From the NCBI GenBank assembly GCA_029907715.1, contig JARYLI010000011.1, positions 1 through 54,657 of the forward strand: a stretch of DNA of 54,657 nt, in the 5' to 3' direction. Position numbers and translations under genes: made by a program. Shown piece after piece: positions 7,445-15,294 of the stretch (position 1 is its first letter; each line of letters begins with the position of its first letter). Below the pieces are notes generated by a model. The model saw only the letters and a program-made list of their open reading frames with translations, searched no databases and was not told the origin of the DNA. The DNA is from Methanothrix sp. Its GTDB lineage: Archaea; Halobacteriota; Methanosarcinia; Methanotrichales; Methanotrichaceae.

Positions 7445-7465
7445 TATCTAGGCAGAGAAACTATC

Positions 7466-9445
7466 ATGCAGGATGGACAGATCGAAGCGCTGCTCGACCG
7501 ATACCGTGGAAGGCTGCTCGATGCAGCAGGAAAAGGGCTGCCGCTAGTGTTCGATGTCGTGGAGCTTGAGAAATACGATATCGACGTTGCGGATTACGCT
7601 ATCGAGCATCCAGACGATTTTATCACGATGCTCGCTGCTGCGGCGAACAGCTACGATTTTCCCTTCGATCTCGAAGGGGCTGTCAGGGTCAGGATCAGAA
7701 ACTCCCGTGATGTCCGCCGAATCGGGGGCATTCGCAGCACAGATGTAGGGAGACTGATCGCGGTCGAGGGCGTTGTGAGGTCTGCCAGTGTGGTTTACAC
7801 TTCGCTGACAGAAGTCTATCTCATATGCAGAAGATGTGGGGCCGGGATGTACGCCCCTGCGGGACAGGTGAAGAGAAACGAAGGGCTGATCTGCCTGGGA
7901 TGCGACAGGGCAGGGCCTTTCAAGATCGACCGCGACAGGTCGAAGAAAGATGACAGCAGATTCATAGTGCTCCAGGAGTTTCCTGAGGGAGTCCGCGCTG
8001 GAAACCTGCCTCGCTCGATCCTCGTGATACTCACGGGCGAGCTCGTTGAGAACATAGGCGCTGGGAACAGAGTTCGCATCACTGGAATCCTGAAGCTCAT
8101 GGAAGGGCCGAAGAGCAAGGCGAGCGAGACGATCGACTACGACCACTACATCGAGGCGACGCATGTGGAGCAGATCGAGCGGGACTTCGAGGATATAGTG
8201 ATCACAGACGAAGATGTCGCGAGGATCAGGGAGCTGTCGCGCGATCCGCGCCTGATCGAGAAGATCAGGGACTCGATCGTGCCCTCGATCTACGGGCTGG
8301 AGGATGTCAAGCTGGCGATCGCACTGCAGCTCGCATCAGCTCCGGAAACAGTGTATCCCGACGGGACGACCAGCAGGGGAGACATACACATACTTCTCGT
8401 TGGAGATCCTGGCGTGGCGAAGTCTCAGCTACTCCGATACGTCGCTCAGATCGCCCCGCGCGCTGTGTTCACTTCTGGGAAGGGCGTGACCGTCGCGGGT
8501 CTCACAGCAGCAGCAGTGAAAGACGATGCTGGGGACGGGAAGTGGACTATAGAGGCTGGAGCCCTCCCTCTCGCCGACAAGGGCGTATGCTGCATAGACG
8601 AGCTCGACAAGATGAACGAGCGCGACAGGGAGGCCCTGCACGAAGGGCTTGAGCAGCAGATCATAGCGATCGCAAAAGCGGGGATCACCGCGACGCTCCG
8701 ATGCAGGTGTGCAGTGCTCGCAGCCGCGAACCCGAAGTACGGGCGATTCGATCCTCATGAGCCCGTGGCAGACCAGATCAATCTCCCTCCGACACTTCTG
8801 AGCAGGTTCGATCTGATTTTCGTGATCCACGACCGCCCGGAGCCGACGCGGGACAGCGACCTGGCGGAGCACATGCTGAACTGCGAGACCGCCGCCCCTG
8901 CGATCGAGCCGGAGCTGCTGAGGAAGTACATAGCGTATATTCGACAGCACATATCGCCGGTGATGACCGAGGACGCCAAAGCGCGACTGAAGAAGTGCTT
9001 CATGGAAATTCGCGGGCTGTGCAGATCTGCCTCGCATCCGGTGCCAGTCACCGCGCGACAGCTCCAGGCTCTTGTGCGACTGGCGAAAGCCGTCGCCCGC
9101 CTGAGGATGTCCCAGACCGTGACAGGGGAGGACGCTGAGCTCGCAACGAGAATTCTCATGAAATGTCTGGGGGGTGTCGGTATAGACCCAGAAACGGGAA
9201 TGCTCGATGCAGACGCGATCGAGGTCGGGATGACGAAGACCGCGACAGATCGTAGCATCGCGCTGCAGAGGATCATCGCCGAGCTGGCGAAGAAGTCGCC
9301 CGACAGGCTGGCGTCGCATACCGATATCCTCGACGAAGCAGAGCGCATGGGAATCGACCGATACAAAGCCGAGAACCTTCTCAGGAAGATGGTGACGATT
9401 GGTGGGATCATGGAGCCGAAGGCTGGAAAATACAGGCCCGTGTGA
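7466..9445 (+). CDS. mcm: MCM replicative DNA helicase
   Basis: 659 residues, full length for an archaeal MCM. N-terminal DNA-binding part with a zinc ribbon at about residues 118-150 (CRRCG, then CLGC); AAA+ domain with Walker A GDPGVAKSQ (about 313), Walker B CCIDELDKM (about 375), arginine finger LSRFD (about 445); C-terminal winged helix (about 600-659). It would form the hexameric 3'-5' helicase that opens the fork. Its promoter is directly upstream and appears leaderless. It borders the candidate origin, so it probably acts there. No primase or DNA polymerase was seen in the window, so these would be recruited from the host. Confidence 0.97.
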   Translation: MQDGQIEALLDRYRGRLLDAAGKGLPLVFDVVELEKYDIDVADYAIEHPDDFITMLAAAANSYDFPFDLEGAVRVRIRNSRDVRRIGGIRSTDVGRLIAVEGVVRSASVVYTSLTEVYLICRRCGAGMYAPAGQVKRNEGLICLGCDRAGPFKIDRDRSKKDDSRFIVLQEFPEGVRAGNLPRSILVILTGELVENIGAGNRVRITGILKLMEGPKSKASETIDYDHYIEATHVEQIERDFEDIVITDEDVARIRELSRDPRLIEKIRDSIVPSIYGLEDVKLAIALQLASAPETVYPDGTTSRGDIHILLVGDPGVAKSQLLRYVAQIAPRAVFTSGKGVTVAGLTAAAVKDDAGDGKWTIEAGALPLADKGVCCIDELDKMNERDREALHEGLEQQIIAIAKAGITATLRCRCAVLAAANPKYGRFDPHEPVADQINLPPTLLSRFDLIFVIHDRPEPTRDSDLAEHMLNCETAAPAIEPELLRKYIAYIRQHISPVMTEDAKARLKKCFMEIRGLCRSASHPVPVTARQLQALVRLAKAVARLRMSQTVTGEDAELATRILMKCLGGVGIDPETGMLDADAIEVGMTKTATDRSIALQRIIAELAKKSPDRLASHTDILDEAERMGIDRYKAENLLRKMVTIGGIMEPKAGKYRPV

Positions 9446-9457
9446 GGTGGTATGGTG

Positions 9458-10024
9458 ATGAGTAAAGAAGTAGCAGCAGAAATATTGAGGAAGATCCTGC
9501 GTGATGACTACACGCGCGGGAACAGATCGCGGCTGGTGGTGCTGAAGTACATGATCGAGAACCGCGCGCCCCAAACGCTCGCGGATATCCGAAAGGGCGC
9601 GCGCGTGAACATCTACGACACGGTGAACCCGATGCTGGCAGCGTTGCAGCCGCACCTGCACATCGACGCCTCAGGGCGCAGACGCAGGTACGTGCTCAAA
9701 GAAGACATCAGCACCATCGACGTGGTCGAAGCGCTGGACGAAGCCATCCGCGATGGCAGGTGCGGGTCGCTGACGAGAACTCATGCACTTTCAGCGATCG
9801 GGCTGAAGTCCACAGAGGCGATGATAGTCGACCTGCTGTGGAACGACCGGGAGCTGAATGCGTCGGAGATCTCGCTGGCGATCATGCACTGCTACACGAA
9901 CGTCCTGACAACCCTGAGACGCATGATATCTGCAGGGTGGCTCCGCAAGGTCGGGACGAAGTATAGATTATCAGAAGATGCAAAAAGCAGAGTGGAGGAG
10001 CTGATGAAGAATGTCACAGCTTAG
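9458..10024 (+). CDS. Tandem winged-helix protein following MCM
   Basis: 188 residues. Of two close ATGs (9452, 9458) the second has proper spacing to GAGGTGG at 9444-9450. Two winged-helix-like segments are visible, around residues 25-75 (RLVVLKYMIENRAPQTLADI) and 115-180 (ELNASEISLAIMHCYTNVL). Seven bases separate the MCM stop from its RBS region, so it is co-transcribed. It could be a replication accessory or regulator; no named family recognised. Confidence 0.6.
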   Translation: MSKEVAAEILRKILRDDYTRGNRSRLVVLKYMIENRAPQTLADIRKGARVNIYDTVNPMLAALQPHLHIDASGRRRRYVLKEDISTIDVVEALDEAIRDGRCGSLTRTHALSAIGLKSTEAMIVDLLWNDRELNASEISLAIMHCYTNVLTTLRRMISAGWLRKVGTKYRLSEDAKSRVEELMKNVTA

Positions 10025-10400
10025 ATACTATCTGTACGCCGGGTTCGGCCTGGCGTTTCTGATCGCAGCCTTCGTGCTGTTCGTGACCGGGATGTGGGTG
10101 CTCGGAATAATCGCGGGCATCCTTGGCCTGGTGAAGCTGTCGAACGCGAACGACGTATCTCGCGGGGACTACAGCCCTCCGGGGTCGCTGGTGGGACTGC
10201 CTGCGAACAAGCTGTCCGCCAGGATATGGGCGTGCGCCCTGGTCGGCGGACTGTTCATGCTGACGTTCGTCAGCCTGCTCGCTGCAGGGGATCTGATGTC
10301 AGCAGCGATCGCGTTCGTGTTTGGCGGGGCGATACTGATGTACGGCGCCGAATGCTGGTTTGTGCTCGTAGATCGCCGCGCTGTGTCTGTGGAGGTGTGA
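10011..10400 (+). CDS. Membrane protein with about four transmembrane segments
   Basis: 129 residues overlapping the previous gene by 14 bases. Hydrophobic stretches at about residues 8-28, 30-43, 71-92 and 97-119, in two pairs separated by a polar loop with SRGDYSPPGS. No family recognised. As one of three membrane proteins in this operon it may alter the host envelope. Confidence 0.55.
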   Translation: MSQLRYYLYAGFGLAFLIAAFVLFVTGMWVLGIIAGILGLVKLSNANDVSRGDYSPPGSLVGLPANKLSARIWACALVGGLFMLTFVSLLAAGDLMSAAIAFVFGGAILMYGAECWFVLVDRRAVSVEV

Positions 10401-10481
10401 ACGACGAACCGCAACGACATCGCCGCGATCGACAGGGAGCTCGACGATGCGACAGCGCGCTGGGAGCTGGCTTTCAGGCAG

Positions 10482-10997
10482 ATGGAGACTGAGCTGCTTG
10501 AGATCCAGTTCTGGGGCGTGGTGCAGTCTCTCCCACTGATCATGTGGGTCGCCCGCCGCCATCTGCCTCCGGGAACCGAGCTCTCGATCCAGCCGAGCCG
10601 GGACACTGGCGCGCCTCCTCACTACACGATTTTCGCGCGCTTCCCGGATGGAGGGTGTGGGATCGACGCACTGCTCAGCGCGCGCGACGAACTCAGATCA
10701 CTGATCCAGGGCAGGAGGTTCTACGTGCATCTCACAACAGACTTTCAACCACCTGTCATGGGCGGATGGGCCGAGGTGGAGTCTCCGTACCGCGACGTTG
10801 CAGACGAGCCCATCAGGGTCTACGTTGCAGGGCACATCACTGAGAGGATGCCTGCAGAGTCGGACGTGTTCGCAGTGCACACGCGCGGGGAGACACGTAA
10901 CGCAGCCTGGTTCAAGCTGCGGGACGTCGTTAGGGAGCTAATCACGAACCCTCCAGTTCCCAGCTTCGGGGGTGAACTGCGATGGTCAGCCATCTGA
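10482..10997 (+). CDS. Protein of unknown function (start uncertain)
   Basis: 171 residues from the first in-frame ATG. That ATG has only a weak RBS. The frame is open back to 10401 and reads as a sensible amphipathic helix (NRNDIAAIDRELDDATARW) right after a strong GGAGGTG at 10391-10397, but contains no ATG, GTG or TTG; the real start may be ACG at 10401 or 10404. The body is a mixed alpha/beta protein with no motif I recognise. Confidence 0.5.
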   Translation: METELLEIQFWGVVQSLPLIMWVARRHLPPGTELSIQPSRDTGAPPHYTIFARFPDGGCGIDALLSARDELRSLIQGRRFYVHLTTDFQPPVMGGWAEVESPYRDVADEPIRVYVAGHITERMPAESDVFAVHTRGETRNAAWFKLRDVVRELITNPPVPSFGGELRWSAI

Positions 10998-11275
10998 AGT
11001 TTGTCAAGCAGGGATACAGACAGCGCCTGAACCGCGTCCCGATCGGGTGGCAGGACGTGCTCGACTGCCTGCCCGCCAGCGAGGACGGGGCGCTGACCCC
11101 TGCAGAGATCGCAGACATTGTAGCGAAGAAGCACAGGCTGAAGCGAGATGAGAAACTGTCGATGGCAGTCTATAATCGCCTGACGTATCTGTGCCTGCAT
11201 GGGCATGCTGAGAAGAAGCTCTGCGGAAGGGCTAACCGCTACTGGCGTCGAGGTGGATCGTCAGATGCACGATGA
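10982..11275 (+). CDS. Winged-helix protein, paralogue of the 12380 gene C-terminal domain
   Basis: 97 residues. The segment PIGWQDVLDCLPASEDGALT, through to the C-terminal NRYWR, matches SIGWRDVVKFLPDTEEGALT to KYYR in the 12380-13012 product along its length, so the two arose by duplication. Pattern of helices and a basic hairpin fits a winged helix. Overlaps the upstream gene by 16 bases and the downstream one by 11. Confidence 0.6.
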   Translation: MVSHLKFVKQGYRQRLNRVPIGWQDVLDCLPASEDGALTPAEIADIVAKKHRLKRDEKLSMAVYNRLTYLCLHGHAEKKLCGRANRYWRRGGSSDAR

Positions 11276-11561
11276 CACCACTGCAATCGTGGTCAGGGAC
11301 GTACCTGTACAAGTAGCCAGATGGGAGATCAACCGATATATCGACCAGCAGCTAAAGGCTGGAACGCGCACCGTTTCTGCAGGAGAGATCGCTTGTGAAC
11401 TCGCTCTCGATCTGGACGTGGTACTGAATGTCATGGAGGAGCGGGGGTTCGTCTCCCTCAGAAACCGTGGTAAGCGAACGGTCTCAGCCGACGAGCTCGA
11501 AGCCGCCATAGACGAAGCGAAGGGCATATGGGCTGGAGGATGCGAAGATGTCTCAGCATGA
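11265..11561 (+). CDS. Small helix-turn-helix protein
   Basis: 98 residues. I took the ATG at 11265, with GAGGTGG upstream, over the longer frame from 11199. The segment RTVSAGEIACELALDLDVVL then EERGFVSLRNRGKR looks like a winged helix. An acidic C-terminal helix follows. Overlaps both neighbours. Possible regulator. Confidence 0.5.
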   Translation: MHDDTTAIVVRDVPVQVARWEINRYIDQQLKAGTRTVSAGEIACELALDLDVVLNVMEERGFVSLRNRGKRTVSADELEAAIDEAKGIWAGGCEDVSA

Positions 11562-11997
11562 GCTGTCTCCACAGCGGGCAGCCGTGGTGCAGATGATGAG
11601 AAGACTCCTGAGCCCGCGCAATGGATGGGAGTGCTGGAGACTGCGATCGCAGACAGAAGCGCAGGGAAAGATCACAGTCCTGCTGTCGAGGAATGGGGCG
11701 TTCGAGCCTGGGCCAGGGCAGTCGCTTGAGTCAGTCGACAGAGACGAGATCGAGCAGTGCATCACAACCGCGAAAAGGGTATCACTCAGCGCGGTGGCGA
11801 CGCTCAGAAGACCGACCGTATACGACTACGGGATCTCTCGCCACGTCGAGTTTCTGGAGCCGGAGATAGGTATCAACGTCGACGATGTCGACGCAGCAGA
11901 TACGATGTGGGTCGACGCATTCATCGAGCACATGGAGATGCGACTGTATGACGAGCAGTGCATCAGGATCGTGGTGGACATTACGTGGATGTCGTAA
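11548..11997 (+). CDS. Protein of unknown function, last gene of the MCM operon
   Basis: 149 residues overlapping the previous gene by 14 bases. The N-terminus (SPQRAAVVQMMRRLLSPRNG) is basic, the C-terminus strongly acidic (INVDDVDAADTMW). No family recognised. T-runs directly after the stop (12015-12021) suggest termination of the operon. Confidence 0.5.
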   Translation: MSQHELSPQRAAVVQMMRRLLSPRNGWECWRLRSQTEAQGKITVLLSRNGAFEPGPGQSLESVDRDEIEQCITTAKRVSLSAVATLRRPTVYDYGISRHVEFLEPEIGINVDDVDAADTMWVDAFIEHMEMRLYDEQCIRIVVDITWMS

Positions 11998-12209
11998 GAC
12001 GCCATGGCCATCCTCTTTTTTCAGTTCCCCTTTCATCGGGATACGCACTAGGGCATGTCTGATGTGCATTGCCTTGGTATGGCCATGGCCACTTTCAGTG
12101 GCGCACACAAAACACTTGAATCTTGCGGTTTGCGACCAGGTTCATTCCATATGATATGTGAATTTGCCCCTCCCCGCGCGTACACCCAGCCTTCACGGGC
12201 CAAAAACAT

Positions 12210-12301
12210 ATTCATCCGCTGAGATGAATTTTAATGTGCTTGTGTGACATGGAGTAGCACGGCTTCGCGGCCCTGCATGTCACAGGCGGGCTGGAAACCA
12301 G
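12210..12301 (+). ncRNA. Candidate structured RNA, three consecutive hairpins
   Basis: Three stems in 92 bases: 7 bp (12210-12229), a perfect 9 bp (12243-12251 with 12276-12284) and CTGG/CCAG. A possible TATA (aaaaacatattc) sits at 12202. It is not a tRNA: no T-loop or anticodon arm fits. It could be a viral small RNA, an mRNA 3' end or a terminator array. Confidence 0.3.
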
Positions 12302-12307
12302 AATCCT

Positions 12308-12349
12308 CAAAGGTCGCATAATCTCTTTTTCCAGAAAAGTATATATATT
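12308..12349 (+). promoter_or_regulatory. Module D: truncated intergenic module with TATA box
   Basis: caaaggtcgcataatctc plus T-run and ccag matches the first 27 bases of modules A and B, then goes straight into the TATA box gtatatatatt (12339-12349). ATG-proximal RBS GGTGGT and GTG at 12380 follow. A short form of the recurrent promoter module. Confidence 0.6.
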
Positions 12350-12379
12350 TTCGATGCGGGCACTCTTTTGGTGGTTCTC

Positions 12380-13012
12380 GTGAAGAGTCTAGACCTGCTC
12401 AGATTCGTGCCGGTTGGAAGAGAGAACGCCGCCACCGCGAGGGATATCGCCAGGGCGGCGAAGCTCGCTGGATGGAAGGGAGTGAACGTCTACACACACA
12501 TATACCATCTGCGAACGAAGGGTCTGGTCAATAGGGATGCTGGAACGCCCGACGAGCCGCTCTGCGTATACTGGAGGGAGCCGGGAGTCGAACCGAGCGA
12601 GTCCTCCGTTGGGATGTCGAAGCGGAAAGCGATGAGCGAGATCAGTATCGGGTGGCGCGACGTTGTGAAGTTCCTCCCTGACACCGAGGAGGGCGCGCTG
12701 ACACCCGTCCAGCTCGCGGGTATCGTCGCCAGGGAGTACCATGTCAAAAACACAAGAGCTTTCAGGCGGGTAGTTTTGAAGCGTCTCCAGTACGCGCACA
12801 GGATTGGCGCGACGTGCCGCGTCCAGGGCGGGAGGATGTACAAGTATTACAGATGCAGTGATGAATCCGCTGCGAGGGCGACCCCTGCGGTGGGTCTCGA
12901 AGCGCTGAAACGAGAGATCGTAGCAGAGATATCCGGGATCGTCGACAGGGTGTTCGAGAAGATTCATGACGATCGTCGACGAGCTGCTTGGGGCCGTGAA
13001 GGAAACTCTTGA
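12380..13012 (+). CDS. Double winged-helix protein
   Basis: 210 residues from the GTG at 12380, six bases after GGTGGT (the frame is open from 12368). Two DNA-binding-like units: residues about 1-62 (NAATARDIARAAKLAGWKGV, then YTHIYHLRTKGLVNR) and residues about 85-155, which match the 10982 protein. The C-terminal 50 residues form a helix (EALKREIVAEISGIVDRVFE) that could oligomerise. Probably a viral transcription regulator. First gene after module D, hence an operon leader. Confidence 0.6.
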   Translation: MKSLDLLRFVPVGRENAATARDIARAAKLAGWKGVNVYTHIYHLRTKGLVNRDAGTPDEPLCVYWREPGVEPSESSVGMSKRKAMSEISIGWRDVVKFLPDTEEGALTPVQLAGIVAREYHVKNTRAFRRVVLKRLQYAHRIGATCRVQGGRMYKYYRCSDESAARATPAVGLEALKREIVAEISGIVDRVFEKIHDDRRRAAWGREGNS

Positions 13013-13259
13013 CAGGAAGGAGATCGAGTACTCCACGCCTGACGAGCGGTTCCACAACTTCGATCTCGTTGCCGGGCTGCTTGGGTGCGACAGGGAGGAG
13101 GCGATCTTCGCGCTGATGTCGAAGCATATAGTGTCTCTCAGGGACGCGGCGATGAAGTGCACGCCGCTCACAGTCGAGGAGATCAGGGAGAAGGCGATCG
13201 ACACGATAGCGTACACGCTACTGCTGTATGCAGCGATGTACGAGGCGCGGAAGGGCTAA
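12966..13259 (+). CDS. Small all-helical protein, possibly of the MazG/DUF1599-like NTP pyrophosphohydrolase group
   Basis: 97 residues overlapping the previous gene by 47 bases. Sequence pattern RFHNFDLVAGLLG, EEAIFALMSKHIVSLRDA and a C-terminal AIDTIAYTLLLYAAMYEA resembles phage all-alpha proteins that sanitise or modify nucleotides. The acidic metal-binding motif of MazG is not obvious, so activity is doubtful. The call rests on general pattern only. Confidence 0.4.
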   Translation: MTIVDELLGAVKETLDRKEIEYSTPDERFHNFDLVAGLLGCDREEAIFALMSKHIVSLRDAAMKCTPLTVEEIREKAIDTIAYTLLLYAAMYEARKG

Positions 13260-13269
13260 AAAATATTTT
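13258..13269 (+). promoter_or_regulatory. Possible TATA box before the nuclease gene
   Basis: aaaaaatatttt starts in the preceding stop codon, with its centre about 20 bases before the ATG at 13284, which lacks an RBS; a leaderless start is possible. Confidence 0.35.
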
Positions 13270-13283
13270 GTGCTTCTCTGGAT

Positions 13284-13700
13284 ATGGTAGCAAAAACCAC
13301 GCGATCGCGAAAGTCAAAGGGTCGCGCCTTCCAGGACGAGATACGCGCCGCGCTGATTGCAGAGCTGGGCGTCTCTGAGAACGACATCATCTCCACGCCT
13401 GCGAGCGTGCCTGGGTGCGACCTGAAGCTCTCAGAAGCAGTCCGGGCCAGGTTCCCGTTCGCGATAGAAGCGAAGAGACAGGAGCGGTTGAGGGTATGGG
13501 ACGCGATGAAGCAGTGCGAAGCGAACGCTGCGAGGGAGGGGCTGCTCCCGCTCCTCGTATTCCGCCGGAACCGGGAGACTGCGTATGCGATGCTACGATT
13601 CTCAGATTTCTTGAGACTGTGTAAGGTGGTGGTGGATGGCGAAAAGAAAGATCAGCTTCGGGATGAGTTCAGAAGTGAAGAGCAACACGATCGAGCTTGA
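13284..13700 (+). CDS. PD-(D/E)XK nuclease, phage resolvase-like
   Basis: 138 residues. Basic start (RSRKSKGRAFQDEIRAALIA), then VPGCDLKLS followed by FPFAIEAKRQE: the D ... E-x-K signature of the restriction-endonuclease fold. Size and the leading RxxKGRxFQ helix resemble small phage/archaeal Holliday-junction-resolvase-like nucleases. It would act on branched viral DNA during recombination, replication or before packaging. The last 65 bases overlap the next gene. Confidence 0.65.
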   Translation: MVAKTTRSRKSKGRAFQDEIRAALIAELGVSENDIISTPASVPGCDLKLSEAVRARFPFAIEAKRQERLRVWDAMKQCEANAAREGLLPLLVFRRNRETAYAMLRFSDFLRLCKVVVDGEKKDQLRDEFRSEEQHDRA

Positions 13701-14028
13701 GGGCAGCGAATACGACAAGCTGGTCGGCGCTGGGTGGCTGGGCAAGGACGGGATATGCAGATTCCCCGACGAAGTCAGGGCGACCGTCGCTGGGGTCAAG
13801 TCTGTGCTGCCACTGACATGGTTCAAGTCGGCGACCGACGCTGATATCGAGGACGCGGTCAACCGTGGCTGGATCATGTTCGTCGACGGGGACGGTATAG
13901 CGAGAACCAGAGCTGCCTACAGAGCGAGGTATCCGGGCTATCCCGACCCGCTGCTGATGGCGAAGCTCCTGGGCAGGATTCCGGGACGTGACAAGAAGTT
14001 CTTCGAGCTCTCCAGGGCCGGCAGGTGA
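13636..14028 (+). CDS. Protein of unknown function
   Basis: 130 residues. ATG preceded by GGTGGTGG inside the end of the nuclease gene, so expression is coupled. Features a duplicated-looking layout: a KLVGAGWLGKDGICRFPD unit and later EDAVNRGWIMFVDGDGIA. Basic C-terminus. No family recognised. Confidence 0.5.
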   Translation: MAKRKISFGMSSEVKSNTIELEGSEYDKLVGAGWLGKDGICRFPDEVRATVAGVKSVLPLTWFKSATDADIEDAVNRGWIMFVDGDGIARTRAAYRARYPGYPDPLLMAKLLGRIPGRDKKFFELSRAGR

Positions 14029-14033
14029 TCGCA

Positions 14034-14414
14034 GTGGAGTTCCTGACGATGATATGCATCACAGCCCTCGCTGTGGGCGCGCTGATTATGGCGCTGATGG
14101 CGTGCCGGTACAACGTGCTGACGAGACAGTACGACGTTCTCATGGAGCGACACACACAGGTGGAGAAAGTCGTATCGCTGGCGATCGAGGACAACATGCG
14201 CCTGCTCCTGCTTCTGGAGAAAAAGTCTGAGCTTCAGAACGCGGCAGACATGGTTGCGAAGCTGATGAAGCTCTCAAAGGAGGAGGCCGAGAGGGAACTC
14301 CAGTCCGTCGGGCTCGATGCGCTGATAGCGAAAAAAGCAGCCTGCATAAGGGCAGCGCTGGCGACTGTTGTTGATCCTGAGCTGATCCTCAGGCTGGAGA
14401 AAGAGATAAAGTAA
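14034..14414 (+). CDS. Membrane-anchored coiled-coil protein
   Basis: 126 residues; GTG at 14034 chosen because AGGTGA ends six bases upstream (the frame also holds a GTG at 14025). One N-terminal transmembrane helix (about residues 3-24) and then long helices (LTRQYDVLMERHTQVEKVVS and onward). Type and orientation unknown. Adjacent to another single-pass protein, so the two may form a membrane complex. Confidence 0.5.
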   Translation: MEFLTMICITALAVGALIMALMACRYNVLTRQYDVLMERHTQVEKVVSLAIEDNMRLLLLLEKKSELQNAADMVAKLMKLSKEEAERELQSVGLDALIAKKAACIRAALATVVDPELILRLEKEIK

Positions 14415-14425
14415 GCGAGGTGGCG

Positions 14426-15058
14426 ATGATAGACCTCATCGCAGCCAGAAGGGAGTGCAGAGCGTACAAGCACATAGCGATCGCGATCGCGGTGCTGTAT
14501 ATTGGTCTGATCGCCGCGCTGGTGCTCACAGACGCGAACGTGATCGAGTTCCGCGCGACCGGAGAGGGTATGATCTACAGCACGCACAGCTCTGCGAACG
14601 CTGGAGAGACTGCCGGCGTCGACACTGGAGAGTTCGCATACACGTACAAAGTCGAGTGGTCGGAGGGCTTCTCAAAGGTCACATCTGTGTTCGTAGCGAA
14701 AGCTGAGGGAGGGTACGGAGACCAGTACGTGGTTACCGCTAGGGGCGCAGGGCACACGATCACGTATGAAGCCAGACAGATCGCAGGGAACTTCAGCGGA
14801 AACCGAGATTTCACGCTTTACATTCGCCCGGACGACCAGAACGAGAATCTGGATCAGCATATTCTCGTTCAGGGCAACATGACGCTGGTTGCGAAGATCC
14901 GCGCGACCGACAGGTTCGGGAGACCGCTCGACAACGAGACCGTGTTCCTGCGCGGGAAGGCGCTTGTGGACTCGTATGTGAACCTGACAAAGCCGTATCC
15001 CACGCCTGGTGACTGGCTTGGGTTGTGCACAGAGATCGAGAAGAAGTGGGGTGTCTAG
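14426..15058 (+). CDS. Single-pass membrane protein with a beta-rich outer domain
   Basis: 210 residues from the ATG at 14426 (GAGGTGG upstream). Transmembrane segment at about 17-37, then about 170 mostly beta residues (FAYTYKVEWSEGFSKVTSVF, YVVTARGAGHTITYEA) without Cys pairs until one near the end. Could be displayed on the host surface, for example in superinfection exclusion; this is inference from topology only. Confidence 0.5.
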   Translation: MIDLIAARRECRAYKHIAIAIAVLYIGLIAALVLTDANVIEFRATGEGMIYSTHSSANAGETAGVDTGEFAYTYKVEWSEGFSKVTSVFVAKAEGGYGDQYVVTARGAGHTITYEARQIAGNFSGNRDFTLYIRPDDQNENLDQHILVQGNMTLVAKIRATDRFGRPLDNETVFLRGKALVDSYVNLTKPYPTPGDWLGLCTEIEKKWGV

Positions 15059-15292
15059 ATGGTCGGGCTGCTCTGCCATGACAGTATCCTCGATGAGCTC
15101 GCAGAGAGCTTTCCGGGCAGCATAATCAGGATGGACGGCGATAACATGCTCTCTCTGTACACAGAGATGCCTCCGGTGGAAGCACAGAGGGAGCTTGATC
15201 GCCTCTGCGACGAGTGGACGAAGTGCAGCAGCGGGGACGAGATGTACATCCGTCTGCTCTGTGTCAAGGTCGCAAAGCTCGTGAGGGTGTGA
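15059..15292 (+). CDS. Small protein of unknown function
   Basis: 77 residues directly after the preceding stop. Acidic and mixed alpha/beta (SILDELAESFPGSIIRMDGD). The cysteine pattern is irregular. No family recognised. Confidence 0.45.
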   Translation: MVGLLCHDSILDELAESFPGSIIRMDGDNMLSLYTEMPPVEAQRELDRLCDEWTKCSSGDEMYIRLLCVKVAKLVRV

Positions 15293-15294
15293 GA

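Larger units (their letters stand above)
6366..7465 (+). other. 1.1-kb AT-rich non-coding region, candidate replication origin
   Basis: No convincing gene lies between the ParB fusion and MCM. The region is clearly AT-richer than the flanking genes and holds four copies of a GCGCACATATCG-type iteron, three of them extended with TATCGATACGATT, a 10-bp inverted repeat, a perfect 14-bp palindrome, three copies of a motif near TTTCATGAAA (one a perfect palindrome, 7190-7199), four copies of AATCGMTATCA, a 42-bp polypyrimidine tract, and several TATA boxes. This density between a ParB-like gene and the helicase gene is what an archaeal viral origin and/or partition site would look like. Function is inferred. 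Confidence 0.6.
11998..12379 (+). other. Intergenic region with hairpins, candidate structured RNA and promoter
   Basis: No gene visible. Contents in order: T-run 12015-12021; GCCAC/GTGGC hairpin near 12090; ATTCATC cgctga GATGAAT hairpin (12210-12229) running into TTT; TGTGACATG (12243-12251) paired with CATGTCACA (12276-12284) enclosing a GC-rich loop; CTGG aaa CCAG (12291-12301); the module motif caaaggtcgcataatctc at 12308; and a TATA box at 12339-12349. Confidence 0.55.

Noticed and set aside
7257..7451. 64-codon ORF in the origin region
   Set aside because: It has no RBS and runs through an iteron, a repeated AATCG motif and the MCM TATA box; more likely chance.
8429..9661. 410-codon minus-strand ORF opposite MCM
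   Set aside because: Antisense shadow of a clearly functional MCM gene; product is compositionally odd.
12231..12310. tRNA-like structure
   Set aside because: The stems do not make a cloverleaf and no GTTCRANYC T-loop is present.
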